26,161 nucleotides of DNA, taken from positions 1 to 26,161 of IMG/VR virus record IMGVR_UViG_3300046010_000871; one strand, given 5' to 3'. Of the stretch, positions 15,749 through 24,197 are shown in pieces; position 1 is the stretch's first letter, and every line of letters begins with the position of its first letter. The DNA is from a virus. The notes beneath the pieces are model-generated. The model worked only from the letters and a program-made list of their open reading frames with translations, ran no database searches and was not told the DNA's origin. The position numbers and the translations under genes were made by a program.

Positions 15749-18581
15749 TCTTTATTTCCTCCATAGAGTGAGCGATCATCATATTAAGAACAGTGCCAGT
15801 ACCTACAGCTTCAAGCTCCCAATACCGTGCTAAAAAGCCCGAAGGTAATCTATAAGGAACTCCGTTTGTAACTGCATGAGAGCTAACTAAGCGACCGTCA
15901 GCATAAACATTCATAGTTACATCACCTTCACAGAACGCTTGACCCCACGCGAAGTTGGTTTGTGCAGGGGCCTCAAATGTCTTAGAACGCCATACATACG
16001 GTAAGAACGTCGGAGCTGAATCCCACTCTACAATATCTCCGTCGATAGCTAAGAATAAAGCGTCGTTCCTTAAATCTGAGAACGCGGCACTCGCGTTGAT
16101 GTTGTGAACTTGGTACAAACCTAAAACGGTATCAAATATAAAACCGCCGCCTTCAGGGTAGAACGCGAAGTACTTACCATCATACTGACATGATGAGATT
16201 CTTTCTGTATTAAGTGCTTGCCACTCTCTACGAGTGAATTGTGTTTTAGTTACAATCTGAGTACCGCCGCTGTTAATAGCCACTAAACCATCCGGAGAAG
16301 CGTAATACACAGTACCGTTAATACTCACGATAGAACGCTTTGCGATACAGGCTTGTTTAACATCAATCTCTTGACTAGACATCGCTGAAGGGTCAATACC
16401 AGAAATGATATATGGATTACCTTTAGTCAATACAATCAGTGACGCATCAATAACCGCCAGCCCAACAACAGGGTATCCTACTGTAAGAGAGTAAGTACTA
16501 GGCCATGCGTACGGGCGGTAAGGTTCTGAGAAGTAAATGTCATTAAGAGCGTTACCTGCATCATCAACAACAAAGCCCGCCATAATTCCGTTAGGAAGAT
16601 TTATAACACCGCGTAGGTTCTTAGGCGGTGCGTCCCAGTAAAGAGATGGAATAATCTCACCCAAATCTTCCGCACGGGTTTTATCTATGTAATCGTTTGA
16701 GTACTCTGCGATAGGAATTTCATCTACATACTGCCAGTCAGTTGCCTGTGAACCCGAGTTAGTTCTGTACAGCCTTATAGATTCTAAGTTTTCTGTAGAG
16801 ATATTAGGAACTGTAAACCCAGTAACTTTAACCTCTTGCCCTGCTCTAACATTGACCGGTAACGATGCACCTGACGGAGCTGATTCTTCACCCCACGCTG
16901 TTACATAAGTATAGACATAGTACCGAGTTTCTAAGGCACTTGCTGCGTCTGAGTCGTTTACTGCAATAGCTGCTTTAGCTAAGTTCTCTGCGGACTTCTT
17001 GGCGGCATCGTACTCGGTTTTAGCCGTCGCCTCTGCAGCTTTTGCATCTAGTTCTGCTGCTACAGCCACACCCGCTTCATATTCATAAGTTGCAGTGATT
17101 CTGGTAGACATCCCTTTAGTTAGTGTCAGCGCATTAACCCATGCCATCGGAGAGCTGTCTTTATTCCAACTTAACCCGTGATCTGATGAGGTATAGACCT
17201 CTGCACTTGTAGCTGGTACTGCTTCTACCCCCGGAGCCGCTAATACTTCTGGAGTACCTTTTCTGGCAGCATATATAATTCCATCTACTACTGACAATCT
17301 AACGTGAGTTCCCGCTTCAAACTCGTACGGGTCTTTTGCAGTCCATGTAATACCGTCAGACGAAACGAAGCATCTCGGTGTAGGGTCTGTTAAAGACGTC
17401 TTACTCGCATAGGCAATAAAGTTAAGCCCATCAAATACCAAATCAGTCCAGTACGCTGAAGGAAGTTTGTTGGCTTGGTTTGTCCATGAGTTACCGCCGG
17501 AGCTTGTAAATACTGAAGTCTCTAGAGGGCCAATAGCTACAGTCAGCCCTGTACTTGTATTCGCCGCTGTTATTAAGCATGCTTTTGTTGGTGGTGTTGC
17601 TACTGCTGTCCACTCAATCCCGTCAACGCTTTTCATAAAGGCATTAGCAGGGCGTACTCCGGGGTAGTACCTAGCGACGATAAAATACGTACCGTTCCAT
17701 GTAATAGATACTGGAGTGCCTGCTGTGGCTGGCTGTTTTACGGTAGAGACCGTAGCCGATATAATCTGAGGAACCCATACAACGCCTGTCTCACTAATCA
17801 CCACCCCGCCAAAGTCAACGCTATCGATAGCACAAAAGTTAGTTCCGTTGTAAGCACAATCTGTCCATCTACCTGTAGGAAGTGTTTGCGGATCCCATGT
17901 AACAGCATCGGTACTTGTGTAAACCTTATTCGTCTCTAGACCCGCTGGCACTGAGTTACCGATGTAGATGCTATTATCCTCATCTCCCGCCGTAGGGGTG
18001 AGTTTTTGTATCTTTGTGAGTGCGGTTATTGTCGTTGCAATCGCAGTGGATGTTGTTGTTACCGCCGCTTTATATACATCATTTTTTGCTGTTGCTGCTG
18101 ACGCTGCTGTTGCCGCTGATTCTGCCGCTGCTATTGCTGCCGAGCTTTCTGGAGCTGTACCCGGCGTTGTTAATAGTGTATCAATAGGTTTAGCTACACC
18201 GATGTTAAATTGTTGAGACGGGTACGCATTACCAGCCTGTTGAACCGCCATAGCGTAATTCGTCTTACCTGATACGTAATTATCGCCAGTAAAGATTGTG
18301 CGCTCTGATTCATCGGCTGCAACTTGACCTCGAGCGACGTCCACATCGTTAGGCCATGAAAACCAGTATTTACCAAGTTCTGTCTCATTCTGACCGAAGC
18401 GATAGATTGTTTTCTTATTGCCCGTTTTAGTGAGTGCGCCTACTGATACTGGGTTCGCATAAGCGGATAAAGCTCCACCAGTTAGCCTAGTATTGAGTGC
18501 TATTTGCGCTGCGTTATCCGGCAGTTGTTTAGGACTTACCTGCGGCAGCATGCCACTGAAATTGGTGACTCTTAAGAGCAT
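15741..18581 (-). CDS. Podoviral tail protein with inserted Asp-box propeller
   Basis: Residues 1-135 (RVTNFSGMLPQVSPKQLPDN) and ~550-946 (TRYYVYTYVTAWGEESAPS; later WPSTYSLTVGYPVVGLAV and QACIAKRSIVSINGTVYYASPDG) match a widespread tail/nozzle-like protein of short-tailed phages with a repeated beta architecture. Between them is a ~400-residue insertion: an Ala-rich helix (~145-190), then six Asp-box-like motifs at residues 223, 263, 318, 360, 407 and 465 (such as SSDGITW), then a second Ala/Lys/Glu-rich helix (~500-545). The insertion resembles a sialidase/BNR-type six-bladed propeller and may bind or decorate the surface. The ATG has an AAAGG site and lies just past the 72-aa gene; the 3' end overlaps the J-like fibre gene. 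Confidence 0.75.
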   Translation of the reverse strand: MLLRVTNFSGMLPQVSPKQLPDNAAQIALNTRLTGGALSAYANPVSVGALTKTGNKKTIYRFGQNETELGKYWFSWPNDVDVARGQVAADESERTIFTGDNYVSGKTNYAMAVQQAGNAYPSQQFNIGVAKPIDTLLTTPGTAPESSAAIAAAESAATAASAATAKNDVYKAAVTTTSTAIATTITALTKIQKLTPTAGDEDNSIYIGNSVPAGLETNKVYTSTDAVTWDPQTLPTGRWTDCAYNGTNFCAIDSVDFGGVVISETGVVWVPQIISATVSTVKQPATAGTPVSITWNGTYFIVARYYPGVRPANAFMKSVDGIEWTAVATPPTKACLITAANTSTGLTVAIGPLETSVFTSSGGNSWTNQANKLPSAYWTDLVFDGLNFIAYASKTSLTDPTPRCFVSSDGITWTAKDPYEFEAGTHVRLSVVDGIIYAARKGTPEVLAAPGVEAVPATSAEVYTSSDHGLSWNKDSSPMAWVNALTLTKGMSTRITATYEYEAGVAVAAELDAKAAEATAKTEYDAAKKSAENLAKAAIAVNDSDAASALETRYYVYTYVTAWGEESAPSGASLPVNVRAGQEVKVTGFTVPNISTENLESIRLYRTNSGSQATDWQYVDEIPIAEYSNDYIDKTRAEDLGEIIPSLYWDAPPKNLRGVINLPNGIMAGFVVDDAGNALNDIYFSEPYRPYAWPSTYSLTVGYPVVGLAVIDASLIVLTKGNPYIISGIDPSAMSSQEIDVKQACIAKRSIVSINGTVYYASPDGLVAINSGGTQIVTKTQFTRREWQALNTERISSCQYDGKYFAFYPEGGGFIFDTVLGLYQVHNINASAAFSDLRNDALFLAIDGDIVEWDSAPTFLPYVWRSKTFEAPAQTNFAWGQAFCEGDVTMNVYADGRLVSSHAVTNGVPYRLPSGFLARYWELEAVGTGTVLNMMIAHSMEEIKSV

Positions 18582-18588
18582 AGGTTAT

Positions 18589-18807
18589 TCAACCTTTATT
18601 AATTAATTCTTTTGCGTACAGCGTGTCGTTAAGGTAGGCCATCTGGCAGTGGTCTTTATCAAACCATAGGATTAAGTCAATAACCTTGTACCAGATAGAG
18701 CGAGTACGCCATGCTCTACCACTTAGCGATTCGTTAGGGTGTCCATTAAGCAGGATTACGTTTGCTAATTGGCTTGTGGCATCGCCGATTTTTATAAAGT
18801 ATTTCAT
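18589..18807 (-). CDS. Small phage protein with HPNESLSGRAWR motif (72 aa)
   Basis: It begins at the ATG overlapping the upstream stop (ATGA at 18807-18804) and ends 7 bp before the tail gene. The sequence carries LLNGHPNESLSGRAWR, then IWYKVIDLILWFDKDHCQMAY. The same layout (HP-D/N-E-S/T-h-S-x-R, then W..., then DHC..AY) is common in small phage proteins near tail or lysis genes. Its function is unknown to me. An upstream start would give 104 residues, but the added part is antisense-like Cys/Arg-rich sequence overlapping the previous gene. Confidence 0.6.
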   Translation of the reverse strand: MKYFIKIGDATSQLANVILLNGHPNESLSGRAWRTRSIWYKVIDLILWFDKDHCQMAYLNDTLYAKELINKG

Positions 18808-19247
18808 ACGCGACTCGGTAACTCTGCAATCAATTCTGCAACGGTAGGTATCGGCCTCGTACTCGCTACTACTTCTGCAATCACACCGTGACAATACGCC
18901 CACACTTCACCTCTCCATGCTACAAAGGATTGCCCCTCTGCTTGAAATGGATTGTTAGCCCCTGCATAAGAACACGCTGACACAATATTGTCATAGCCTA
19001 ATGCTTGAGCCTCGTTATCTAAATGCTCCTGTACCGCACCAATAAACGATTGTTTAACCTGTTCAAATGTTGGAGGTGGTGGAGCAGGGTCATCCTCCCA
19101 AGCCAGTGTTAATTCACCAACAGACCATGTATAGGTATTATCAACCTGTGCAGGGAATGATGTGCCAGTTAAGTTACCAAATAGTGACGGATTCCAACCA
19201 CCTGATATGGCAACTTGAGTACCACCATTTTTAAGTATGAAGCTCAT
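18804..19247 (-). CDS. Tail fibre assembly-like protein (147 aa)
   Basis: The C-terminal half matches the pattern of phage fibre-assembly/chaperone-like proteins: ALGYDNIVSACSYA, NPFQAEGQSFVAWRGEVWAYC and a final PTVAELIAELP. The N-terminal ~60 residues vary and contain a PPPP hinge. Its position directly after the two fibre genes supports a role in folding or attaching them, though related sequences also occur as fibre tips. The start overlaps the upstream stop as ATGA. Confidence 0.65.
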   Translation of the reverse strand: MSFILKNGGTQVAISGGWNPSLFGNLTGTSFPAQVDNTYTWSVGELTLAWEDDPAPPPPTFEQVKQSFIGAVQEHLDNEAQALGYDNIVSACSYAGANNPFQAEGQSFVAWRGEVWAYCHGVIAEVVASTRPIPTVAELIAELPSRV

Positions 19248-20050
19248 AGCCCGAATCTTCCTTTAATTCCGTTGTATATATCTGTTAGGTTGGTCGATGT
19301 GAGAGCTGTACCCTCCCAAAATGCTAGGCAAGCTAATCTAGCACCTGATAACAAATAGTTTGTAGGCGTACCCTCTGCACCGATGCTCATCGCCAATTCA
19401 CCGCTGGTTGATGCTTGAGTGTAAGTTGATGTAACTTGTGATGTTGTGCCGTTTAATAACACATCGCAGCCGTTAGCACCTGTTGCCTCATTCAATCCTA
19501 TTCCAACAATAACCCATTGAGCAGTAGGCACAGTGACAAGCGAAATATTACTAAATGATGATTGTCCACTTCGGAATGTAAGTACCTGTGATGTGGATTG
19601 CCGTAAGACAAACCCTGCGCCCGATGCTCTAGTACCGATAAAGTCCTGATTTACTGCGCCATTTATAGGGTAGTAAACAATTACAGCAGACCAAATAGCA
19701 TTATTTCTACTAATATTCTGCATCCATGTTTCAACAGTAGTGTCATAACTAAAGTAATCAGCACCATCAAAAGACCAATACTCATTACTACTTAAACCAC
19801 CAGCAGTACCGTTGAAAGTAGGGTCTGCCGCATCACTTCCAGTTCCACTACCCCTAAAGAAGTCATGTCCATTACCACTAGTATCAAGCCATTTATCGGT
19901 TTGAACCCCTGAGTCATAACTTGCTGAATCCCCTGCATCTAAGCAGAGCTTCAAATTAGTAGTTAAGCCTAATCCACTGATAATGTCATAAAGGCTTTCA
20001 TTAGTATTTACCGCTGCTAAATTCGCACCTGCCATCTTGAGAATATTCAT
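19244..20050 (-). CDS. LamG/concanavalin-like fibre or receptor-binding protein
   Basis: After a ~30-residue N-terminus (a probable docking part with MAGANLAAVNTNE), the protein looks like a lectin-like jelly roll: LCLDAGD, KWLDTSGNGHDF, YWSFDGADYF, SAVIVYYPI, WVIVGIGLNE, CDVLLNGTT and LACLAFWEGTALT, then a helix LTDIYNGIKGRFG. The DxSGNxxD and WxxS-type sequence is typical of laminin-G-like domains in phage fibres. It probably binds a surface glycan. It starts at TAATG with the preceding fibre gene, which suggests the two are made and assembled together. Confidence 0.7.
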   Translation of the reverse strand: MNILKMAGANLAAVNTNESLYDIISGLGLTTNLKLCLDAGDSASYDSGVQTDKWLDTSGNGHDFFRGSGTGSDAADPTFNGTAGGLSSNEYWSFDGADYFSYDTTVETWMQNISRNNAIWSAVIVYYPINGAVNQDFIGTRASGAGFVLRQSTSQVLTFRSGQSSFSNISLVTVPTAQWVIVGIGLNEATGANGCDVLLNGTTSQVTSTYTQASTSGELAMSIGAEGTPTNYLLSGARLACLAFWEGTALTSTNLTDIYNGIKGRFGL

Positions 20051-21261
20051 TATGGTTTTCCCACTTCACAACCATAAATTGTGCTTCCTACTTCCCACAA
20101 CAGCACCCATGTAAAGCCAGTTGTGGCTAATGTTGGTGCGCTTGCTGTGCCTCCTGCTTTCACCCAAGTAACAGGTACAGAAGTCCATGTGATTGTGTAA
20201 GCTGTACCATCGTCAATGCCTAGTAAAACACATTGTCCAGCTTCAAAGTTTGTAGCCACTGGTGTACGGTTTGCGCCTAATGTAATGGTTTGAATTGAGC
20301 CGTTAGCAGGGTCTATTGAGAATCCTGCGCCATCGGTAATCGTGTGAACGGTATCTTTTAACTCTTTGAATGTTTGTTGTGCTGTCCAACTTTGGGCAAC
20401 GTCTAGCTTTGCCGTGTCAACATCGTATGCTTGTACTGAAACGCCAATAGCTGCTGGAGCTAAGAAGTCTGTACCTGCCACAGCAATACTAGGTACGCCT
20501 GTGCCTGTTGTGTTCTTTAATAAACCTGTAGCCAAGCTAGAGAGCTGAGTACCATTAATACGCACCACTGTAAGTGCCGTTGAACCAGTAGCATCGCCCG
20601 TGTGTGTCGCGTTAGAAACTAAGCCTGAGTACAAACTGTTGACTGCGTTATCGCCTGTGTTAGAGCCTGTAGCTGTACCACCGCCTGTTGCAAAGTCAGC
20701 GTCAGATAGTGCAGCGTTAAACTGTGCCAGAGTACCTGATAGTGTATTGCTTGTAAGGTTGATTGTTTTATTAGTTAAGGTTGCTGTAGCAGCGCGTTCT
20801 GTCGCGTTGCTTGTATTGTCTACGTTACCTAAACCTAGATTAGTTCTAGCTGTCGCAGCACTTGCTAAACCCGCTAAATTAGCATCTTTGTTCAGCGTGT
20901 TGTTTGCAGCGTAAGCCGTATAGCGCAGTGCTATATACACGATGCCTGAAGGATTGGTACCTATGGCCGATGGATACGTGCGGCCTACGCCTGAGTTACC
21001 GTTCTCAAAGTCTCGTACTGATATGGTAAAGGTGTCAGATGTTCTGGTAGTAACCTTAACTACTTCGTGATTAACTTCGGCTCCAGATCCGTTCACCTCG
21101 AACAGTGTGGCTAGGAAATAATCACCCGCTGTAGGGCTAGGCCAGTTATTACCGCCGCCGGGTACTAAAGTTACAGAGGTAGCCGCAGCACCGAGACTCC
21201 CCGGCACCGTTGATAGCGATAAGGCGAATTTTAGATTGTTACCAAATAATTGGGTTGCCAT
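20050..21261 (-). CDS. Tail fibre protein with TNLGLGNVDNTSN-type shaft
   Basis: Residues ~1-115 form a conserved-looking N-terminal virion-binding domain (FALSLSTVPGSLGAAATSVTL, YFLATLFEV, ISVRDFENG). Residues ~115-290 are Ala/Thr/Asn/Ser-rich, with ARTNLGLGNVDNTSN and LTNKTIN, repeats common in trimeric fibre shafts. The last ~110 residues (ITDGAGFSIDPANGSIQTITLG... FTWVLLWEVGSTIYG) form a small beta domain common in phage fibres. No catalytic pattern is seen, so it is a structural adhesin. The ribosome binding site is AGAGG. Confidence 0.75.
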   Translation of the reverse strand: MATQLFGNNLKFALSLSTVPGSLGAAATSVTLVPGGGNNWPSPTAGDYFLATLFEVNGSGAEVNHEVVKVTTRTSDTFTISVRDFENGNSGVGRTYPSAIGTNPSGIVYIALRYTAYAANNTLNKDANLAGLASAATARTNLGLGNVDNTSNATERAATATLTNKTINLTSNTLSGTLAQFNAALSDADFATGGGTATGSNTGDNAVNSLYSGLVSNATHTGDATGSTALTVVRINGTQLSSLATGLLKNTTGTGVPSIAVAGTDFLAPAAIGVSVQAYDVDTAKLDVAQSWTAQQTFKELKDTVHTITDGAGFSIDPANGSIQTITLGANRTPVATNFEAGQCVLLGIDDGTAYTITWTSVPVTWVKAGGTASAPTLATTGFTWVLLWEVGSTIYGCEVGKP

Positions 21262-21264
21262 TGA

Positions 21265-21549
21265 TTAAACCTCTTTTACTTTAACTTTAAACTCAGCCTC
21301 TTTAATTCGGCCCTCTGTGGTAGTCGCTGTAATCTGTACTTTATATGTCGTACCTGTAGTGCCGCCTGTAATCCACTGTTTTACTATTTTGTTAGTAACA
21401 TCTTTAAGTGGAGTCTCTGCAGTTAAACCTGTATCGCATACCGATACTACTGAAGTGATCGTGTCCGTAGTTGATAGCCATTCGGAGAAATCGACATCGA
21501 AGTCAAGGCGTTCTCCGGGTTGTTTTGTAAACGTGCCTAAAATTGCCAT
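21265..21549 (-). CDS. Fibre-tail adaptor-like small beta protein
   Basis: A 94-residue Ig-like protein: GERLDFDVDFSEWL, IVKQWITGGTTGTTYKVQITATTTEGR and a terminal strand KEAEFKVKVKEV. The GG-T-x-G-x-x-Y-x-V...T-x-x-G-R pattern is common in short phage proteins described as fibre-tail adaptors. It lies directly upstream of the fibre genes, and its ATG immediately follows the previous stop (TAGATG). Confidence 0.65.
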   Translation of the reverse strand: MAILGTFTKQPGERLDFDVDFSEWLSTTDTITSVVSVCDTGLTAETPLKDVTNKIVKQWITGGTTGTTYKVQITATTTEGRIKEAEFKVKVKEV

Positions 21550-22104
21550 CTAAACCACCGTAACCTTTCTGTCTTCTTGTTGCACTATGATGTATCGTTC
21601 GTCTGGAGCACTAGCACCGAATGTTGTAAAGTGGGCTTCTAAATTTGTTACCGCTGCGTCCAAATCCCCATACCCATAGATGTGAAGCCCTGATTTACCA
21701 ACGACGGTAGCCGTTGGGCCTGTAATCGCTTTTATTGCTACCTTAACCCTAGCAGTCCAGTTTGAAGAAGCGATCGCAGATATACGACCGTAAAGCATTG
21801 AAGCTATACCGGCCGACGCTTTCCCTATAACAGTTGCGTTTGCACTGCAGAAACCTACTAAATTACTCCACCTAATGCTGTAGGATGTACTTAGGGCTGT
21901 AGGTAGAGTGCTGCAGTACCACGAGAAAATAGCTCCGAACTTACCAACCGCAGTTGCTTTAGCTGTAGAGGTAACATAAAACCGTTGATGCCTTACGAAA
22001 CTTCCAAGACCGTTAGCTAAAACTGTAATCGCGCCGCGGAAGAAGATACCTGAGACAGTGCTCGAGCTTCCTATTTGATCCCCATTTAGCTGCGCGTCAT
22101 TCAT
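21550..22104 (-). CDS. Virion protein with ~40-residue internal repeats (184 aa)
   Basis: Family not recognised. Three clear copies of AT-A/V-V/I-GK (ATAVGKFG, ATVIGKAS, ATVVGKSG) occur at residues ~50, 90 and 132, and a weaker copy near 25-34, so the middle of the protein is about four ~40-residue beta units. The C-terminal ~45 residues (LEAHFTTFGASAPDERYIIVQQEDRKVTVV) differ. Its place between the two fibre-associated proteins suggests a tail or adaptor component. Confidence 0.55.
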   Translation of the reverse strand: MNDAQLNGDQIGSSSTVSGIFFRGAITVLANGLGSFVRHQRFYVTSTAKATAVGKFGAIFSWYCSTLPTALSTSYSIRWSNLVGFCSANATVIGKASAGIASMLYGRISAIASSNWTARVKVAIKAITGPTATVVGKSGLHIYGYGDLDAAVTNLEAHFTTFGASAPDERYIIVQQEDRKVTVV

Positions 22105-22108
22105 CTAG

Positions 22109-22537
22109 TTATACAAATGAAATTGTTAGAGCGCCTACAGGTAACACCATCACGTCGTTGACGTTAAGAGTCTTGGTAATTGTGTTACCACTTACATCAC
22201 GAAGTGTGTCGTAAAAACGTAAGTTTCCGCTATTAGGTGTAGTGCTGTTTGTATCGTAGATACCCCAATGTGTAATTGTGACCGTGCTACCTGTAACCGC
22301 ATTGAATGTCGCAGATCCAGTATTAGTACCTACCCCTAATGTACGAGAAAACGTACACGCTTGGCGGGTGTACCATGTTGCTGTCGCATTGTTTACTTCG
22401 CCTGATGTGTTAGCATCTGTAGGGTCTGAAACGAATAGTGCGATATATGTAGTCGTAGGCTGTGTCGGAACAACGACCCCGTTACTTAAGAAAAACTCTG
22501 CTGCAGCTTGCGCTGAATAATCTGTAAAACCTGTCAT
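22109..22537 (-). CDS. Phage tail-fibre-associated structural protein (142 aa)
   Basis: Matches a common small virion family: an N-terminal helix (YSAQAAAEFFLSNG), then TTTYIALFVSDPTDANTSGEV, WYTRQACTFS, a strand ending TVTITHWGIYDTN, GNLRFYDTL and a terminal PVGALTISFV strand. Homologues are usually called tail fibre or head-tail-associated proteins; the exact site on the particle is unknown. Its start overlaps the adaptor gene's stop as ATGA. Confidence 0.65.
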   Translation of the reverse strand: MTGFTDYSAQAAAEFFLSNGVVVPTQPTTTYIALFVSDPTDANTSGEVNNATATWYTRQACTFSRTLGVGTNTGSATFNAVTGSTVTITHWGIYDTNSTTPNSGNLRFYDTLRDVSGNTITKTLNVNDVMVLPVGALTISFV

Positions 22538-23166
22538 GTTGATGCTCCTTGAAGCGATACCATTAAATTAGATGATGCGAGTGACTTTTTAGTACGCCAT
22601 TTAGCATCTGAAATAACTGCTGAAAACTGTGCCCTATACATCATTGAAGCATTAAGGTCTGTAAACGGCTTAGAAGGCATTGCCATCAATCGAGCTTTAG
22701 CTCCTGCAGCGATACCCTCTGAATACAAGTCGTATATAAATGTTTCAATTCCTGTAGATTTCCTAGTAGGTGCAAGGGCTACGGTCATATTTAACTCGCC
22801 TGCCTCTTGAGGGATCCTATATAGCCTAAGTACATTAGAGTCATTAAGCATGTACCCTTCTACTGAACCTGCTTCTGTCTGCCATCTACGGCTTGTATTT
22901 TTCAACATCTCTGCTGATAAAGGGTTAATACGAGTATCGCCAAAATAGGCTGATGTAATACCAACTACCCTGTAACCCGCGAATGAATCTAAGTCATACT
23001 CAGCGGTGCCTACTACAACGGCAATAGGGTCTTGTTCTTGTGTGTAAATCCATGATTTCTGTAATAAGTCGATGCAAGTATTTCGCAGTGCATTAATCAC
23101 CATGTCTACAGAGCAGCCCATCAATTCTGGCATTACATCGTCAAGCATGTCTTCGTATTTGGTCAT
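22534..23166 (-). CDS. Head-tail adaptor (neck) protein, SU10-adaptor-like
   Basis: A 210-residue protein that fits the podoviral adaptor family: helix DMVINALRNTCIDLLQKSW, strand GTAEYDLDSF, VVGITSAYFGDTRINPLS, WQTEAGSVEGYMLNDSNVLRLYRIP, then GELNMTVALAPTR and the long C-terminal helices YDLYSEGIAAGAKARLMAMP and YRAQFSAVISDAKWR. These proteins form the ring below the portal. The start overlaps the preceding gene by 4 bp. Confidence 0.75.
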   Translation of the reverse strand: MTKYEDMLDDVMPELMGCSVDMVINALRNTCIDLLQKSWIYTQEQDPIAVVVGTAEYDLDSFAGYRVVGITSAYFGDTRINPLSAEMLKNTSRRWQTEAGSVEGYMLNDSNVLRLYRIPQEAGELNMTVALAPTRKSTGIETFIYDLYSEGIAAGAKARLMAMPSKPFTDLNASMMYRAQFSAVISDAKWRTKKSLASSNLMVSLQGAST

Positions 23167-23495
23167 AGAGCCATAACACCTTGTTTAAATAACTCCATAA
23201 ACATCGCAGCGCGACTATTTGCAGCGTCTTCTGTATCCCTTAATTGGGCATGAGCTACTACATAATCTCGTACAGCCATCTTGTATTCTTCGCCTATAGG
23301 AAACAAATCCGATAAGGTCTTATCAGCGATAGCCGTTTTGTACGTACCATAAAAAATATCAGGACGTAACTTTCTAACAATTTTCACAGCATCATTAGCC
23401 CCTACCATAAGCTCATCGTCTGTGTAGCGATACGGCAAAACAGAGTCCTGTAACAGAACCCTAGCTTGACTAATGATGTCGGAAAATAAAGCCAT
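23163..23495 (-). CDS. Small neck/head-completion protein (DUF6682-like)
   Basis: A 110-residue helical protein: DIISQARVLLQD, YRYTDDELMVGANDAVKIVRKLRPD, then the strand-like LFPIGEEYKMAVRDYVVAHAQLRDTEDAAN and a final helix. The A..LLQD...Y/W.D.EL...N.A...I...RP pattern is typical of a head-completion or connector protein that pairs with the SU10-type adaptor, as here. The stop overlaps the adaptor start. Confidence 0.65.
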   Translation of the reverse strand: MALFSDIISQARVLLQDSVLPYRYTDDELMVGANDAVKIVRKLRPDIFYGTYKTAIADKTLSDLFPIGEEYKMAVRDYVVAHAQLRDTEDAANSRAAMFMELFKQGVMAL

Positions 23496-23497
23496 TA

Positions 23498-23761
23498 TTA
23501 CTCTACGATCTCTGCGTCTTGAATTGCCAAACCGCCGTCTTTTGGTTTTTTCTTAGTTGGTGCTTTTACAACATCAACGCCGTCTACTGATACTTGAGGT
23601 GTGCCTAAAACTTCTTCACCCTCTGGAGTAACAAAGAACACGCCGTCTTTAAAGCCTGTTACGTTAATGTGCTTGCCACCGCGATACACCATGATGACGC
23701 CGCCTGAAATCTGTGCCTCTTTACCGAGGGCTGCTAATACTTCTTGTTGGGTTAATGCCAT
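23498..23761 (-). CDS. Small head-region protein, function unknown (87 aa)
   Basis: Not recognised with confidence. It has a short helical start (LTQQEVLAALG), a compact beta region (GGVIMVYRGGKHINVTG, GVFFVTPEGEEVLG) and a Lys/Pro then acidic tail. The ribosome binding site AGGAG is well placed. It lies between the decoration-like and neck genes and just after a GC hairpin, so its level may be set below that of the capsid genes. Confidence 0.6.
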   Translation of the reverse strand: MALTQQEVLAALGKEAQISGGVIMVYRGGKHINVTGFKDGVFFVTPEGEEVLGTPQVSVDGVDVVKAPTKKKPKDGGLAIQDAEIVE

Positions 23762-23778
23762 GCAAATCTCCTATTTAG

Positions 23779-23795
23779 AACGGGGCCGAAGCCCC
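23779..23795 (-). terminator. GGGGC-TTCG-GCCCC hairpin after decoration-like gene
   Basis: On the minus strand GGGGC-TTCG-GCCCC is followed by GTTCTAAA. The stem is strong but the T-tract is poor, so partial termination or 3'-end protection of the capsid mRNA is likelier than full stop. The 17 bases GGGGCTTCGGCCCCGTT are identical to the strong terminator at 1334-1354. Confidence 0.55.
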
Positions 23796-23800
23796 ATTTA

Positions 23801-24175
23801 TTACGCTGTTACTACTGCAATCCAATCTGTACCACTAATTGCTTTGTAAATACCCGTCTTGCCGTTTGCTAAAGCCAATGCAGCGTTAGCTGAACCACCG
23901 TTAATTGCACCGCCGGTGCGAGGAAACACGTTACATGATGCTGCGCCGTTATTACGGATAAACACTTCATCACCCACGCTTGAACTTACAGGTAACAAAA
24001 CACTGTCGCCACCTGTAGCACATGTTGCAATGATATTAATGCCTGCAGAAAGCGGAGTAGCTGAAGCCTGACCACCTGTTGCAAATGCGACAATACCTGT
24101 TGCTAATGAACCACCGATTGCGGCTGCTTGGCTTGTATGTAAGCCAGAACCTACTAAATCTTTTGTTAATGCCAT
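23801..24175 (-). CDS. Capsid decoration / head-fibre-like protein (124 aa)
   Basis: A short Ala/Gly/Thr-rich protein directly downstream of the capsid gene. The N-terminal LTKDLVGSGLHTSQAAAIGGS is followed by a beta segment with SVGDEVFIRNNGAASCNVFPRTGG and NGKTGIYKAISGTDWIAV. This last pattern (G-D-x-h-x-I/V-x-N-x-G-A...V-x-P...G...W) is common in phage head decoration or stabilising proteins. The strong AAGGAG site fits high expression. A GC-rich hairpin follows the gene. Confidence 0.6.
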   Translation of the reverse strand: MALTKDLVGSGLHTSQAAAIGGSLATGIVAFATGGQASATPLSAGINIIATCATGGDSVLLPVSSSVGDEVFIRNNGAASCNVFPRTGGAINGGSANAALALANGKTGIYKAISGTDWIAVVTA

Positions 24176-24197
24176 TTGAATCTCCTTAATCTGTTGT

